A stretch of 64,000 nucleotides of DNA from contig JAIYAQ010000023.1 of assembly GCA_027488975.1 (NCBI GenBank), forward strand, positions 116,536-180,535. Reading direction: 5' to 3'. Below the pieces are notes generated by a model, which saw only the letters and a list, made by a program, of their open reading frames with translations, was not told the origin of the DNA and did not search any database. Position numbers and translations under genes: made by a program. Position 1 is the first letter of the stretch. Each line of letters starts with the position of its first letter. The DNA is from Cyanobium sp. E1_MAG_00006 (GTDB lineage Bacteria; Cyanobacteriota; Cyanobacteriia; PCC-6307; Cyanobiaceae). Below are positions 36,782 to 45,190 of this stretch, in pieces.

Positions 36782-37869
36782 CAGCGGTGCTGGCAGAGGG
36801 CGGTGGTGGGCAGAGACAGCAGAGCCAGGCGGCTGCTCTGCAGGGGGTTGAGGTTGTCATCACTCACCAGCAGCAGGCCGATGTGCTGAGCGTCGACTGT
36901 GGGGCCACGACTCAGTCCTTCCCAGTTCTCCGGGGTCAGGCCGATGGCCTGGAGGTCCCAATCCTGCAGGGGGTCACTGACCTGCCCGGGGGCTGGCAGG
37001 GCATAGAGAGCCAGTCGGTTGCTCCAGCGCTGCGGTGGCAGGAACTGCCGCAGCAGGGCCAGCACCAGCGGTGCTTCCTGCCGCTGCTCACGGCTGCCTT
37101 GTGGCAGCACCAGCAGGTCGGTGAGTCCCCAGTCAGGCCCCGGCGGCAGGCGCAGGCTGCCCTGCTCGGCGGCCTGTGGCGCATCGCGGCGTTGATCGCG
37201 TCCGCGCGGCCACCACCAGCGCAACAGGCGCACGCGATCGCCTGGGTCCTGCAGCAGTGGATGTTCCGCGCCCATCAGCAGGGTGAGCGGCTTGCCGGGC
37301 GGGCTGAGCCTGCTGAGCGATTCGGGGCCACCGTTGCTGGGCAGGCCCTGTCCGGGGCCTGCCTGCCAGTCGTGCGGCAGCTCCACCTCCTGCAGAACGG
37401 TCCCGTTGCGCGCATCCAGCCGCAGCAGCTGAGCTCTCCGCTCGGCACTGCGGCGCCCTTCACTGGCCAGCCAGAGCTGCCCATCCGCCAGCACCATCGC
37501 CTCACCATCGAGCACGCGGCCTGTGGCCAGCGGCAGCGACTGGGCCGAGGCCCAGTCGGCAGGAGTCGGCAGAGCCCGACCGCTGATCTCCACGCTGTGA
37601 AGTCGACCGGCCGGCAGGTCGCTCAGCAGCTGCAGACGAGCGCGCCCCGAACCTGCAGCAGCGTCGTAGCTCAGAGCGGAGAATCCGCCGCTGCTCGTCC
37701 TATCGGCATCGGCTTGGGCATTGGCATCGGCAGCTGCCTGAGGCCGCTGCAGTTCCATCTCCGCAAGCAGCCGTGGTGCTGGCGATGGCGGGCAGCTGAG
37801 CGGCAACGCCAGAGCGGCAGCCAGCAGGGAGCCCACGATGGGCACGGCGCCTGAGCGTGTGTCATCCAC
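36781..37869 (-). CDS. Phytase-like (esterase-like beta-propeller) exported protein
   Basis: A 362-residue protein from a GTG at 37869; further GTG codons at residues 9 and 12 are possible starts. A hydrophobic export signal (VGSLLAAALALPLSC) precedes residues resembling the phytase-like esterase domain of bacteria: DGEAMVLADGQLWLASEGRR, LLRLDARNGTVLQEVELPHDW, NGGPESLSRLSPPG and NWEGLSRGPTVDAQH near the end. Family members are linked to extracellular phosphate scavenging. Position directly before phoX with one base of overlap supports this. The catalytic residues are not certain. Confidence 0.7.
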   Translation of the reverse strand: MDDTRSGAVPIVGSLLAAALALPLSCPPSPAPRLLAEMELQRPQAAADANAQADADRTSSGGFSALSYDAAAGSGRARLQLLSDLPAGRLHSVEISGRALPTPADWASAQSLPLATGRVLDGEAMVLADGQLWLASEGRRSAERRAQLLRLDARNGTVLQEVELPHDWQAGPGQGLPSNGGPESLSRLSPPGKPLTLLMGAEHPLLQDPGDRVRLLRWWWPRGRDQRRDAPQAAEQGSLRLPPGPDWGLTDLLVLPQGSREQRQEAPLVLALLRQFLPPQRWSNRLALYALPAPGQVSDPLQDWDLQAIGLTPENWEGLSRGPTVDAQHIGLLLVSDDNLNPLQSSRLALLSLPTTALCQHR

Positions 37870-38028
37870 CCTGGCTCAGGCCCTTGCGCCTCGCCTGCAT
37901 CCCAGGACACCGCCACGGGATTGGAGATGGCAGACCTGCGGACAAGCCGATCACGCCCTGTTCTTGATCTTCTCTTCACCCCATCTTCATCCAGAGGCAC
38001 GAGGCTGGTTACCTGCCAAGACCTGCCA

Positions 38029-38403
38029 ATGGAGATCACAGCGCTTCACACGATTCAGTCCCTGGCGGGTCGTGTCGCCGTCCGCAAGCTTGCTGCCGGT
38101 GAGCTGTTGTTTGAGAACCAGGATCCTGGGAGCAGCATTTTTGCTGTGCTCAGCGGTGCCGTTGCGATCCAGTGGCCCACTGGAAGCCAGGAGCATTTGG
38201 CGCCGGGGCAGCTGTTCGGCATCGGTGCGCTCGTGGAGGCGGATCACCGCCGTCATGGCGGGGCCATGGCCATCGAGGCTTCTGAGGTGATCGAACTCAA
38301 CCGTGAGGAATTCCTGTTCGCCATTCAGGAATCGCCGATGTTCGCGCTGCAGGTGATGGCAGCCCTAGAGGAGCGGATGCGCCGCATGCGCGACGAAGCC
38401 TGA
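38029..38403 (+). CDS. Stand-alone cyclic-nucleotide-binding-domain protein
   Basis: Start at ATG 38029 (MEITALHTIQSLAGRVAVRK). The 124 residues form only a CNB beta-barrel: RKLAAGELLFENQDPGSSIFAVLSGAVAIQW in sense, a PGQLFGIGALVE loop where cAMP-type proteins carry the phosphate-binding cassette, and a C-helix ending EERMRRMRDEA. There is no DNA-binding domain. The FGIGALV cassette lacks the GE...R signature, so nucleotide binding is doubtful. It diverges from the phytase-like/phoX operon and lies in the phosphate island; its partner is unknown. Confidence 0.75.
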   Translation: MEITALHTIQSLAGRVAVRKLAAGELLFENQDPGSSIFAVLSGAVAIQWPTGSQEHLAPGQLFGIGALVEADHRRHGGAMAIEASEVIELNREEFLFAIQESPMFALQVMAALEERMRRMRDEA

Positions 38404-38407
38404 GCCC

Positions 38408-38623
38408 TCAGTCGCCGCAGGCTGCGGCCTGGCCGGCTCGGCCCCGGCCGTTCAGCAATCCACGGACCATCAGGCGCAGCATCGGTTCCATTCCAACCGG
38501 CAGCTCCACCTCACTGTGGGACTCTGCCGTGGCAAGAACGAGCGCGATCGTGTCGATCAGAACGCCGCGTTCGCGCTCATCAAGCACGATCAAGGCCGAT
38601 CCCTGATGGGTTGTGATCAGCAT
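38408..38623 (-). CDS. Small hypothetical protein (71 aa)
   Basis: ATG at 38623. The product begins MLITTHQGSALIVLDERER and continues GVLIDTIALVLATAESHSEV, then ELPVGMEPMLRLMVRGLLN. It is soluble with amphipathic helices. It is convergent with the CNB gene, leaving a 4-base gap. No family recognised. Confidence 0.5.
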   Translation of the reverse strand: MLITTHQGSALIVLDERERGVLIDTIALVLATAESHSEVELPVGMEPMLRLMVRGLLNGRGRAGQAAACGD

Positions 38624-38716
38624 GGCCTGGAGGAACAGGTCCGCTCGAACGCTATGAAGGGCATCTGGGCCTAAACGCAGTGGGCATCACCCGCGGTGGC
38701 CATGCAGCGCACAGCG

Positions 38717-39847
38717 TCAGCGCCGCGGTGCCGTCCAGTCCTCGAACCAGCCGCGCCGCGAGAGCCAGGTGGCTTGGATGGTGGCGATCGCGCCCATCAG
38801 AACCAGGCTGGCGATATAGCCGTAACGCCAGTGCAGCTCAGGCATATTGTCGAAATTCATGCCGTAGATTCCGGCGATGAAGGTGAGCGGCGCGAAGATG
38901 GTTGAGACGATCGTGAGCGTTTTCATGATCTGGTTCATGCGGTTGCCTGTGCTGGCCATGTGCGCCTCGGTCACCGCATCGCACTGATGCCGCAGGATCT
39001 CGCAGCTGTCGAAGATCTGCTCCACGTTCTGAGCCATCTCCCGGAATCCCTGCAGACCATCAGGGCCCATCACCGGCTGGTTCTGCCGCAGAAACAGCAG
39101 GATCTGATGCCGCAGGGGCCAGAGCTGCTGACGGATGCGCCGCAGGTTGTTACGCAGCTGATACGCCCGCCCGAGGATGCGCGGCCGCGGATCGCGCAGA
39201 GCTGCCTCCTCCAGGTCGTCGAGACGGTTGGCCATCTGCTCCAGCATCGGGAAGATCCCGTCCAGCAGGTTGTCCACCATGTAGTGGAGGAGATCGTCGA
39301 GGACTTCGGCAGCCGCTGGCGGTGTGCGCTCCAGCAACCACTCCGTCAGCGAGGCGAAGGGTTGGCTGCTCGGAGCCTCCTCGATCGAAATCAGGCGCCG
39401 ATCCGTCAGCAGCATCGCCACCTGATCGCTCACTAGCTGCAGCGGGTCCTGGCAGAAGCGCAGGCGATGCAGCACCACGGCCACCACATCGGCATAGGAA
39501 TCCACCCGTGTGGCCTGGGGGGTGTCCAGCACCAGCGGGGCAAACACCGGCGGGATGGCGCAGATCTCCAGCAGCTCACGGATGCGATGGGGCTGCCCCA
39601 TGCCATTCACGCGGATCCACAGGGGCAGGCCTGAGCCCACCAGGTCGCACAGCTGCTCGTTGCTGCAGCGCCAGTGCAGCTGCGGGCCCTCCACCGTCAG
39701 GCAGACCACCGAGATCTCCGTATCGGCCCGGCCGCCACTGAGGAACAGGGCGCTCGGCATGTCGCCCGGTCGCTCCTCCAATCGGCGCGAGTCGAGCGAG
39801 CCTGGGGTGGGCCGAAGCTGAGGCAGGCTGTGCACTGGCAACGGCAC
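38717..39847 (-). CDS. corA: CorA-type divalent metal ion transporter
   Basis: A 376-residue protein from a GTG at 39847 (ATG codons further in are alternatives). The N-terminal cytosolic part (RVNGMGQPHRIRELLEICA, VLHRLRF, LISIEEAP) leads into the long helix (MLEQMANRLDDLEEAALRDP, LRNNLRRIRQQLWPLRHQIL). Two C-terminal membrane segments flank the selectivity motif YGMNFDNMPEL, with the conserved GMN. It moves Mg or Co/Ni passively; which one is not evident. Confidence 0.95.
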   Translation of the reverse strand: MPLPVHSLPQLRPTPGSLDSRRLEERPGDMPSALFLSGGRADTEISVVCLTVEGPQLHWRCSNEQLCDLVGSGLPLWIRVNGMGQPHRIRELLEICAIPPVFAPLVLDTPQATRVDSYADVVAVVLHRLRFCQDPLQLVSDQVAMLLTDRRLISIEEAPSSQPFASLTEWLLERTPPAAAEVLDDLLHYMVDNLLDGIFPMLEQMANRLDDLEEAALRDPRPRILGRAYQLRNNLRRIRQQLWPLRHQILLFLRQNQPVMGPDGLQGFREMAQNVEQIFDSCEILRHQCDAVTEAHMASTGNRMNQIMKTLTIVSTIFAPLTFIAGIYGMNFDNMPELHWRYGYIASLVLMGAIATIQATWLSRRGWFEDWTAPRR

Positions 39848-39977
39848 CCACTGGGCGCAAGCTAGCCACAGGTCACGGGGAAATCCGCGTCGGCAGGCTC
39901 ACGCTGCAGGTGTGTTGTGACTGACAGCGCGATGTCCGGCATCACGCTGAACTGGTGCTCGTTGGAGACTGAGTTCG

Positions 39978-40160
39978 GTGGAACGCAGTGATGGCACCGT
40001 GTTGGTGGGCTCAGGGCGAGTTCAGCTGCAGCAGGTGTGTCTGCCGCTGTTGTGCTGCCTGGGCATTCAGGCCTCCTGGTTCGTGGTGCTGATCGGCCTG
40101 GAGCGGCTGGCGGAGCCTCAGCCGAAGCCGGCACTGCTGTTGTCGCCGCTGCGTACCTGA
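39978..40160 (+). CDS. Possible small membrane-associated ORF (60 aa)
   Basis: A GTG start gives MERSDGTVLVGSGRVQLQQ, then VCLPLLCCLGIQASWFVVLI and a C-terminal Pro/Lys-rich tail. The middle is hydrophobic enough for one membrane segment. It overlaps the 3' end of the minus-strand gene at 40118-40372 by 43 bases. Weakly supported. The remainder of 39848-40117 shows nothing else I can name. Confidence 0.25.
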   Translation: MERSDGTVLVGSGRVQLQQVCLPLLCCLGIQASWFVVLIGLERLAEPQPKPALLLSPLRT

Positions 40161-40372
40161 GGTTCCAGATCAGCAACGGGTGCCAGTGCCGCCGTGCTGC
40201 AGGCCAGTGCCGTCATCATCTGGCGATGGAACAGGGCGAAGGCGCTGTTGTTCTGCAGCGAATCGCAAGTGGGATCGTGCAAGAGAGCCACCTGAAACAC
40301 CCGGGCCAGCATCAGCGCTTCGTGTTGGTTGAGGCAGAGCAATTGATGCCCATCAACCTGGGTCGCCTTCAC
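40118..40372 (-). CDS. Small hypothetical protein (84 aa)
   Basis: ATG at 40372. The sequence MKATQVDGHQLLCLNQHEAL, MLARVFQVALLHDPTCDSLQ and NNSAFALFHRQMMTALACS reads like a real small helical protein; the Ala/Pro-rich C-terminal third looks less conserved. It lies between corA and the Pho box of the CHAD gene, on the opposite strand to the latter. Function unknown. Confidence 0.45.
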   Translation of the reverse strand: MKATQVDGHQLLCLNQHEALMLARVFQVALLHDPTCDSLQNNSAFALFHRQMMTALACSTAALAPVADLEPQVRSGDNSSAGFG

Positions 40373-40440
40373 GCGATCTCCTGAATCGTAAGCTGGAAAG
40401 TAGCAGGCTGATCTCCCCTGCCGATTCGCTGGACCTGGCT

Positions 40441-40459
40441 CATAACCTTCGCTTAACGC
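40441..40459 (+). promoter_or_regulatory. Pho box upstream of the CHAD gene
   Basis: CATAACCT (40441-40448) and CTTAACGC (40452-40459), spaced at 11 bp, match CTTAACCT at 7 and 6 of 8 positions. The element ends 46 bases before the GTG start, similar to pstS and sphX. Confidence 0.65.
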
Positions 40460-40505
40460 TTGCCATCTGAGCCGGCTTCAGATTGGTCTCAACCGCGACA
40501 GTCTC

Positions 40506-41417
40506 GTGCTTGATGGCGAGTCCATCGCCTTCGCTTCCAGTCCCTGCGGAGCTGTGGCCACGGTCCTCGTGGCGGATCGATTGCGGCGTGTGGTGGCACT
40601 GCAGGGTGAGGTGCTCTCCGATCGGGATCCGGAAGCGCTGCATCAGATGCGCGTGAGCTTTCGGCGTCTGTGCAGCACCCTGGAGCAGTTCGCGCCGGCC
40701 CTGAATCTGCCCGATGCCGTCGACCCGCAACGCATTGCCCGGATCCGCCGGCGCCTCGGCCTGACCCGTGATCTCGATGTGCTGCGTCAGAGGCTCGATC
40801 AGCAGCTGCTGCCTCAGCTGCCGGAACGGGAGATCCGCCAGCTCAAGCCCCTGCTGAAGCAGCTGAAGCGGGAGCGCCAGCTGGCCTTTGAGGATTTGGT
40901 CGACACGCTGCAGGGGCGTCGCTATCTGAAATTGCTGGCAACGCTGCAGCAATGGCTGAAGCAGCCCGTCTTCACTCCGCTGGGGGAGGAGCCGTTGGCC
41001 GCCTGGCGGCCCGAGCTCGTGCAGGCCGTGCTGGCGGGGCTCACCAGCCTCCCGGGCTGGTGGGCGGCCAGCCCCTACGACAGTGAGGCCATCGCCCAGC
41101 TGCACCGGCTGCGCCGTCGCCTCAAGAAGGCCCGCTATGGCCTCAGCAACCTTGAACGCCTTGACCCGCAGCAGTTCGAACCCTGGGTGAATCGCTTTCG
41201 GAAGCTGCAGGATCTGCTCGGCGATCTCAATGACCTGCAGTTGATCGATGTGGCCTTGCATCGTCAGCTGGATGGCGAGCCGGACCAGCTGGTGCCAGGC
41301 CTGTGCAGCCTCATGGCGGAGCGTCGCTCCTGTAGCTGGCAGGAGTGGCAGGGGCTGGCGGAGCCTCTGCGCGCTGCCCAGACGCGACTGGCCCTCAACG
41401 CTCTCAGCCACGCCTGA
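40506..41417 (+). CDS. CHAD-domain protein
   Basis: A 303-residue soluble helical protein from a GTG at 40506. Conserved CHAD histidines and basic residues appear in EALHQMRVSFRRLCSTLEQF (first repeat) and EAIAQLHRLRRRLKKARYGLSNL (second repeat), with LGLTRDLDVLRQRL and KLQDLLGDLNDLQ completing each half. CHAD domains bind polyphosphate and locate to polyphosphate granules. A Pho box in front, and ppk within the same island, support a role in polyphosphate handling under phosphate stress. Confidence 0.88.
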   Translation: MLDGESIAFASSPCGAVATVLVADRLRRVVALQGEVLSDRDPEALHQMRVSFRRLCSTLEQFAPALNLPDAVDPQRIARIRRRLGLTRDLDVLRQRLDQQLLPQLPEREIRQLKPLLKQLKRERQLAFEDLVDTLQGRRYLKLLATLQQWLKQPVFTPLGEEPLAAWRPELVQAVLAGLTSLPGWWAASPYDSEAIAQLHRLRRRLKKARYGLSNLERLDPQQFEPWVNRFRKLQDLLGDLNDLQLIDVALHRQLDGEPDQLVPGLCSLMAERRSCSWQEWQGLAEPLRAAQTRLALNALSHA

Positions 41418-41468
41418 ACCCTGGCCAGCACACGCTTCATGCGCTTGCTGTGGCTGGGTCGCCCAACG

Positions 41469-41498
41469 GCTAACCCAGGCTTAACCGAAGGACTACCG
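41469..41498 (+). promoter_or_regulatory. Pho box upstream of ptrA
   Basis: Three units at 11-bp spacing: GCTAACCC (41469-41476), CTTAACCG (41480-41487) and GACTACCG (41491-41498). The middle unit matches CTTAACCT at 7 of 8 positions. It ends 64 bases before the ptrA ATG, consistent with PhoB control of ptrA as described in marine Synechococcus. Confidence 0.7.
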
Positions 41499-41562
41499 CG
41501 GCTTTGCCCCTGCGCCGGTGCTGCTCCATACAGTTCGGCGCAAGCCTTCACACATCGGCTCG

Positions 41563-42180
41563 ATGGTCTTCACTCCCAACGGCCAGAAAGGTTTGCGCAC
41601 CTCTCTGGAGGACACCTACCAGCGTCGCGACCTGGTGCACCTGGCGGCCGGCAGCCGTGTGCCCCTGCTGCGCCAGCACATCTGGCTGGTGACCCGCGGC
41701 ATGGTCAAGCTCAGCTGCATCACGGAGCAGGGCGACGATCTGGTGCTGGGCCTGGCTGGACCCAACGAGCCCTTCGGCGAACCGCTCACCAACATCGACC
41801 TCTACGAGGCGAGCACTCTCTGCGACAGCGATCTGCTCTGCCTGCCCATCGATGAGATCGAGGCCACGCCCCACCTGGCGGTGACCCTGGTGAAATCGAT
41901 GGCCAGCCGCATGCGCCAGTCCGAAGCGCTGATCGCGCTGCTCGGCCTCCGTCGCATCGAGGAGCGGGTGCGTGGCTTCCTGGAGCTGCTGGCTCAGGAC
42001 TACGGCCAGCCCTGTGATCAGGGCCTGCGGCTCAACCTGCGCCTCACCCACCAGGACATTGCCAGTGCCCTGAGCACCACCCGCGTCACCGTGACCCGGG
42101 TGCTGGGCCTGCTTAAGGAGGAAGGCTGGCTCCAGCTGGATGATCAGCGTCAGCTGGTGATCAGCCATCTGCCGCGCTGA
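41563..42180 (+). CDS. ptrA: Crp/Fnr-family phosphate-stress regulator PtrA
   Basis: Start at ATG 41563 (MVFTPNGQKGLRTSLEDTYQ), 205 residues. An N-terminal cupin-like sensor barrel (VTRGMVKLSCITEQGDDLVL, GPNEPFGEPL) is joined to a winged helix with LTHQDIASALSTTRVTVTRVLGLLKEEGWLQ as recognition region. PtrA is a second-tier activator of phosphate-stress genes in Synechococcus, where it lies next to phoBR exactly as here (convergent with phoR, 12 bases between stops). It lacks an obvious cAMP-binding cassette, so its signal is unknown. Assignment rests mainly on this synteny and the Pho box. Confidence 0.85.
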   Translation: MVFTPNGQKGLRTSLEDTYQRRDLVHLAAGSRVPLLRQHIWLVTRGMVKLSCITEQGDDLVLGLAGPNEPFGEPLTNIDLYEASTLCDSDLLCLPIDEIEATPHLAVTLVKSMASRMRQSEALIALLGLRRIEERVRGFLELLAQDYGQPCDQGLRLNLRLTHQDIASALSTTRVTVTRVLGLLKEEGWLQLDDQRQLVISHLPR

Positions 42181-42192
42181 ACGGCAGCTGGC

Positions 42193-43356
42193 CTAGGCCC
42201 TGGGCAACAGCAGCTCCAGCACCGCCCCGCCGTCGGGGTGGTTGCTGGCCCGCACCAGCCCGCCCTGGGACAGGGCGATCTGCTGGACGATCGCCAGCCC
42301 AAGACCGCTCCCCACCCGTGGTGCCCGCGCCCGTGAGGGATCGCCTCGATAGAAGCGCTGAAACATGCGCTCCTGATCGGTTTCGCTCAGGCCGGGCCCG
42401 CGGTCCCGCACCCCGATCAGGCACCAGCGATCGCGCTGCTCCAGGTTCACCTCGATTGCTGTGCCGGTGGGGGTATAGCGCAGGGCATTGTCCAGCAGGT
42501 TGAGCAGAGCCTGATGCAGCCGGGCGGGATCGACCGCCGCCAGCCGAGCCTGCTCCCGCCCTGGGCTCACGCTCAGCCGCACACCCCGTTCGCTGGCCAG
42601 GGGCTCAAGCGTGGCCCACACGCTGCCCAGCACATCGCGGGGGTCGATGGTGCCCTGCCTGCCGGCCTCCGCCACCGGCGTGTTCTCCAGTCGGGAGAGA
42701 TCGAGAAGGTCGCTGACCAGCTCCTGCAACCGCCGCAGTTCCTTCTGAAGCCGCTCCACCAGCAGGCGCGGCTGCCCCTCCACCCGCGTGGCCAGGCTGT
42801 CGCCCACCAGCATCAGGGCGGTGATCGGTGTGCGCAGCTCGTGGGCCACATCGCTCACCCAGTCTTCATGGCGATCCAGCTGCTCCTGCATCGGGTTGCG
42901 GCCTTCCAGCAGCACGGCCACCCAGCCCCGGCTGCCGGGCATCACCCGCAGCTCCAATGTGGTGCCCGGCCGCATCCAGCTGCCCCGTTGGGCCACGCCC
43001 TTGTCGCGGGCCAGCGCCACCAGATGCATCACATCGTCGCCGGGATCCAGAACAGCCAGCGGTTGCCCCAGCAGGGCCAGGGCCTGATCCAGCCCCAGCA
43101 GCTGCTTGGCTCGGGAATTCAGACTGGCGATGCTGCCGTCAGGAGCCAGCACCAGCCAGCCCTGGGGGAGACCCTCCAGCCACTGGCGCAGCTGTTCGGG
43201 AGGCAGGGGCCAGTGTTCGCCAGGGGAGGGCCGCCGTCGTCCAGCGGGGTTGAGGCCCTGTTGAGATCGCGCCGTGCGCCGGCCCCGCAGCCACCAGCCC
43301 AGGGCGGCTCCACCGGCCAGGGCCAGCAGCAGGGTGGGGTCCGGGGCGTTGGCCAT
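42193..43356 (-). CDS. phoR: Phosphate sensor histidine kinase
   Basis: A 387-residue kinase. One N-terminal membrane segment (TLLLALAGGAALGWWLRG) is followed by a PAS-like region (~55-150), then DHp helix DWVSDVAHELRTPITALML with the phospho-accepting histidine. The ATPase boxes are LLNLLDNALRYTP (N), VRDRGPGLSE (G1), FQRFYRGD (F) and GSGLGLAIVQQI (G2). It phosphorylates PhoB when phosphate is scarce, as SphS does in other cyanobacteria. It is downstream of phoB with four bases between them. Confidence 0.93.
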   Translation of the reverse strand: MANAPDPTLLLALAGGAALGWWLRGRRTARSQQGLNPAGRRRPSPGEHWPLPPEQLRQWLEGLPQGWLVLAPDGSIASLNSRAKQLLGLDQALALLGQPLAVLDPGDDVMHLVALARDKGVAQRGSWMRPGTTLELRVMPGSRGWVAVLLEGRNPMQEQLDRHEDWVSDVAHELRTPITALMLVGDSLATRVEGQPRLLVERLQKELRRLQELVSDLLDLSRLENTPVAEAGRQGTIDPRDVLGSVWATLEPLASERGVRLSVSPGREQARLAAVDPARLHQALLNLLDNALRYTPTGTAIEVNLEQRDRWCLIGVRDRGPGLSETDQERMFQRFYRGDPSRARAPRVGSGLGLAIVQQIALSQGGLVRASNHPDGGAVLELLLPRA

Positions 43357-43360
43357 GGCC

Positions 43361-44089
43361 TCAGCCGAAGCGATAGCCGAAGCCGCGCACCGTGATCAGC
43401 TTGGTGGGAGTGGAGGGGTCATCCTCGATCTTTTCACGCAGCCAGCGGATGTGCACATCGACCGTTTTGCTGTCGCCGATGTAATCGATGCCCCAAACCT
43501 GTTCGATCAGCTGATCGCGGCTCCACACTCTGCGTGGGTTCTGCATGAACAGCTCCAGCAGGCGGTACTCCTTGGGGGAGAGTCGCAGCTCTGCTCCGGC
43601 GCGGGTGGCACGGCATTCTCCGGGGTAGAGACTCAGCTCCTGGTGATGCAGATCAACGCTCTCACGGGCGCTGCGCTGCTGTTCCTGGGCCTGCTCCTGG
43701 CTGCGCTGCCGTCGCAGCAGGGCACGGCAGCGGGCCACGAGCTCACGCATGCCGAACGGTTTCACCAGGTAGTCGTCGGCGCCCACCTCAAGACCCAGAA
43801 CGCGGTCGGTTTCGGTGTCGCGGGCACTGATCACCAGGATCAGCGGTGGAGTCCCACCGCTGCGCAGGCGTCGGCAGAGGTCGAGGCCATTGAGGCCCGG
43901 CAGCATCAGATCGAGCACCACCAGATCGAAGCTCTGGCTGCTGAGCAGCTCCCAGGCCCGCTGGCCGTCGGCGGCAGCGGTGACGGCGAAGCCCTCCATC
44001 ACCATCGACTCGCTGACCGTTTCGCGGATGGTCTCGTCGTCCTCCACCACCAGCAGGCGGGCAGGGGCGGACGCGACGTCATGGGTCAT
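43361..44089 (-). CDS. phoB: Phosphate response regulator
   Basis: A 242-residue OmpR-family regulator. The receiver has an intact VVEDDE, phospho-acceptor in VVLDLMLPGLNG, and LVKPFGMREL; the winged helix carries LSPKEYRLLELFMQNPRRVW, SRDQLIEQVWGIDYIGDSK and VDVHIRWLREKIE. It should bind the Pho boxes in this island. The intact phosphorylation site contrasts with the degenerate paralogue at 26829-27578. First gene of phoB-phoR; no Pho box is evident upstream of it. Confidence 0.94.
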   Translation of the reverse strand: MTHDVASAPARLLVVEDDETIRETVSESMVMEGFAVTAAADGQRAWELLSSQSFDLVVLDLMLPGLNGLDLCRRLRSGGTPPLILVISARDTETDRVLGLEVGADDYLVKPFGMRELVARCRALLRRQRSQEQAQEQQRSARESVDLHHQELSLYPGECRATRAGAELRLSPKEYRLLELFMQNPRRVWSRDQLIEQVWGIDYIGDSKTVDVHIRWLREKIEDDPSTPTKLITVRGFGYRFG

Positions 44090-44159
44090 CCGTCAATTTT
44101 GGGCGCCCAGGGCTGTATCGCCCGACACAATCGCTGCCGCTTGTGCCCGTGACGAGGGA

Positions 44160-44339
44160 TCAGTTCGGCTCGTCCAGTTGACAGCGGGTGAGGCTGGGGT
44201 CGGTGAGCCGCTCCAGCACCCGTTGCAGGTCGACCGGAGAAAGCTCACCATTGCTGGCCCACTTGAGGCTGGTGTTGCCGTCGCCGCTGCTGCTGTTGCT
44301 GGGCTCTGGCTGGTGGAGACAGGACAGGTCAGGACCCAT
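44160..44339 (-). CDS. Small hypothetical protein (59 aa)
   Basis: ATG at 44339, TGA at 44160-44162. It starts MGPDLSCLHQPEPSNSSSGD and continues GNTSLKWASNGELSPVDLQR, then VLERLTDPSLTRCQLDEPN. The second half looks like a conserved helical segment. It lies between phoB and rubrerythrin on the same strand. No known domain. Confidence 0.5.
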   Translation of the reverse strand: MGPDLSCLHQPEPSNSSSGDGNTSLKWASNGELSPVDLQRVLERLTDPSLTRCQLDEPN

Positions 44340-44390
44340 CGCAGACGTTGATTGTCAACGAATCCACACTAGAGCGGCGCTGGTCCCGCG

Positions 44391-45104
44391 TCAGGCCGGT
44401 TGCAGCGCTGCGGGGCGGTACGGAATGAAATTCGCCTTGCGGGTGCCGCAGATCGGGCAGATCCAGTCGTCCGGAATCGCCTCGAAGGGGGTGCCGGCGG
44501 CGATGCCCGAGTCGGGATCGCCGTTGCTGGGGTCGTAGATCACGCCGCACACTTTGCAGATCCACAGGCCCGGCAGCGCCTCGGTGGTCTCGCCGGCGGT
44601 GCCACCCCCCTGCAGAGCCTCGAGGGCCACGCTGTAGCGATCGGCGTGGTGGTGCTCCACGGGGATGAGCAGGCCGAAGTTGCGTGCCGCCGTGCGGAAC
44701 TGATCGGCGTGCTCGCGCGATTCCGCCTCCTGCTCCTGGAATTCCGCCGAGGCGCCGGCGTCGCGGTCGCGGATGGCCTGGGCGGTGAACTCCGGGTACA
44801 TCGTGGTGTACTCGTAGGTCTCGCCTTCGATCGCCAGCTCAAGGCAGCGGCTCAGGATCGTCTGCTTCTGCTCGTCGCTCAGGCTGGCGGCGTCGTCCAC
44901 CACCAGCTCGGGGTGGAGCAGGCGGAAGTGGGCGAAGGCGTGCTCGGTTTCCTGGTTGGCGGTGTCGCGGAACAGGCGAGCCAATTCGCCATTGCCAAGC
45001 TGCTTGGCGACATCAGCGAAGAACAGGTATTTGCGGTTGGCCATGCTCTCACCGCCGAAGGCGGCTTCGAGATTGGCGTGGGTGCCGGGATTGGAGAGAT
45101 CCAT
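44391..45104 (-). CDS. rbr: Rubrerythrin
   Basis: A peroxide-reducing diiron protein of 237 residues. The four-helix part has two EX(n)H motifs ([45 protein letters not shown]). The C-terminal rubredoxin domain binds one iron through [12 protein letters not shown] and [11 protein letters not shown]. It protects against peroxide in low-oxygen conditions. It diverges from the sulfide:quinone oxidoreductase gene over a repeat-rich spacer. Confidence 0.95.
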   Translation of the reverse strand: MDLSNPGTHANLEAAFGGESMANRKYLFFADVAKQLGNGELARLFRDTANQETEHAFAHFRLLHPELVVDDAASLSDEQKQTILSRCLELAIEGETYEYTTMYPEFTAQAIRDRDAGASAEFQEQEAESREHADQFRTAARNFGLLIPVEHHHADRYSVALEALQGGGTAGETTEALPGLWICKVCGVIYDPSNGDPDSGIAAGTPFEAIPDDWICPICGTRKANFIPYRPAALQPA

Positions 45105-45132
45105 GCGCTTGATCGGGGTGCGCCCCGCCGAA

Positions 45133-45185
45133 CTGCTGCTAGTGTAGCCCCTAAGTCGGAATGAGTATGAGTTAGCTGCTGCTAG
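45133..45185. repeat. Direct repeat CTGCTGCTAG (two copies)
   Basis: Identical 10-mers at 45133-45142 and 45176-45185, 43 bases apart start to start, in the rbr/sqr divergent spacer. The segment between them (AAGTCGGAATGAGTATGAG) is the most AT-rich part and probably holds the promoters. They may be a regulator's paired sites; no known factor is matched. Confidence 0.35.
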
Positions 45186-45190
45186 CGATC

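Noticed and set aside
39862..40176. Minus-strand 104-codon frame upstream of corA
   Set aside because: Pro/Ala/Thr-rich, no motif, and it conflicts with the better 40118-40372 candidate.
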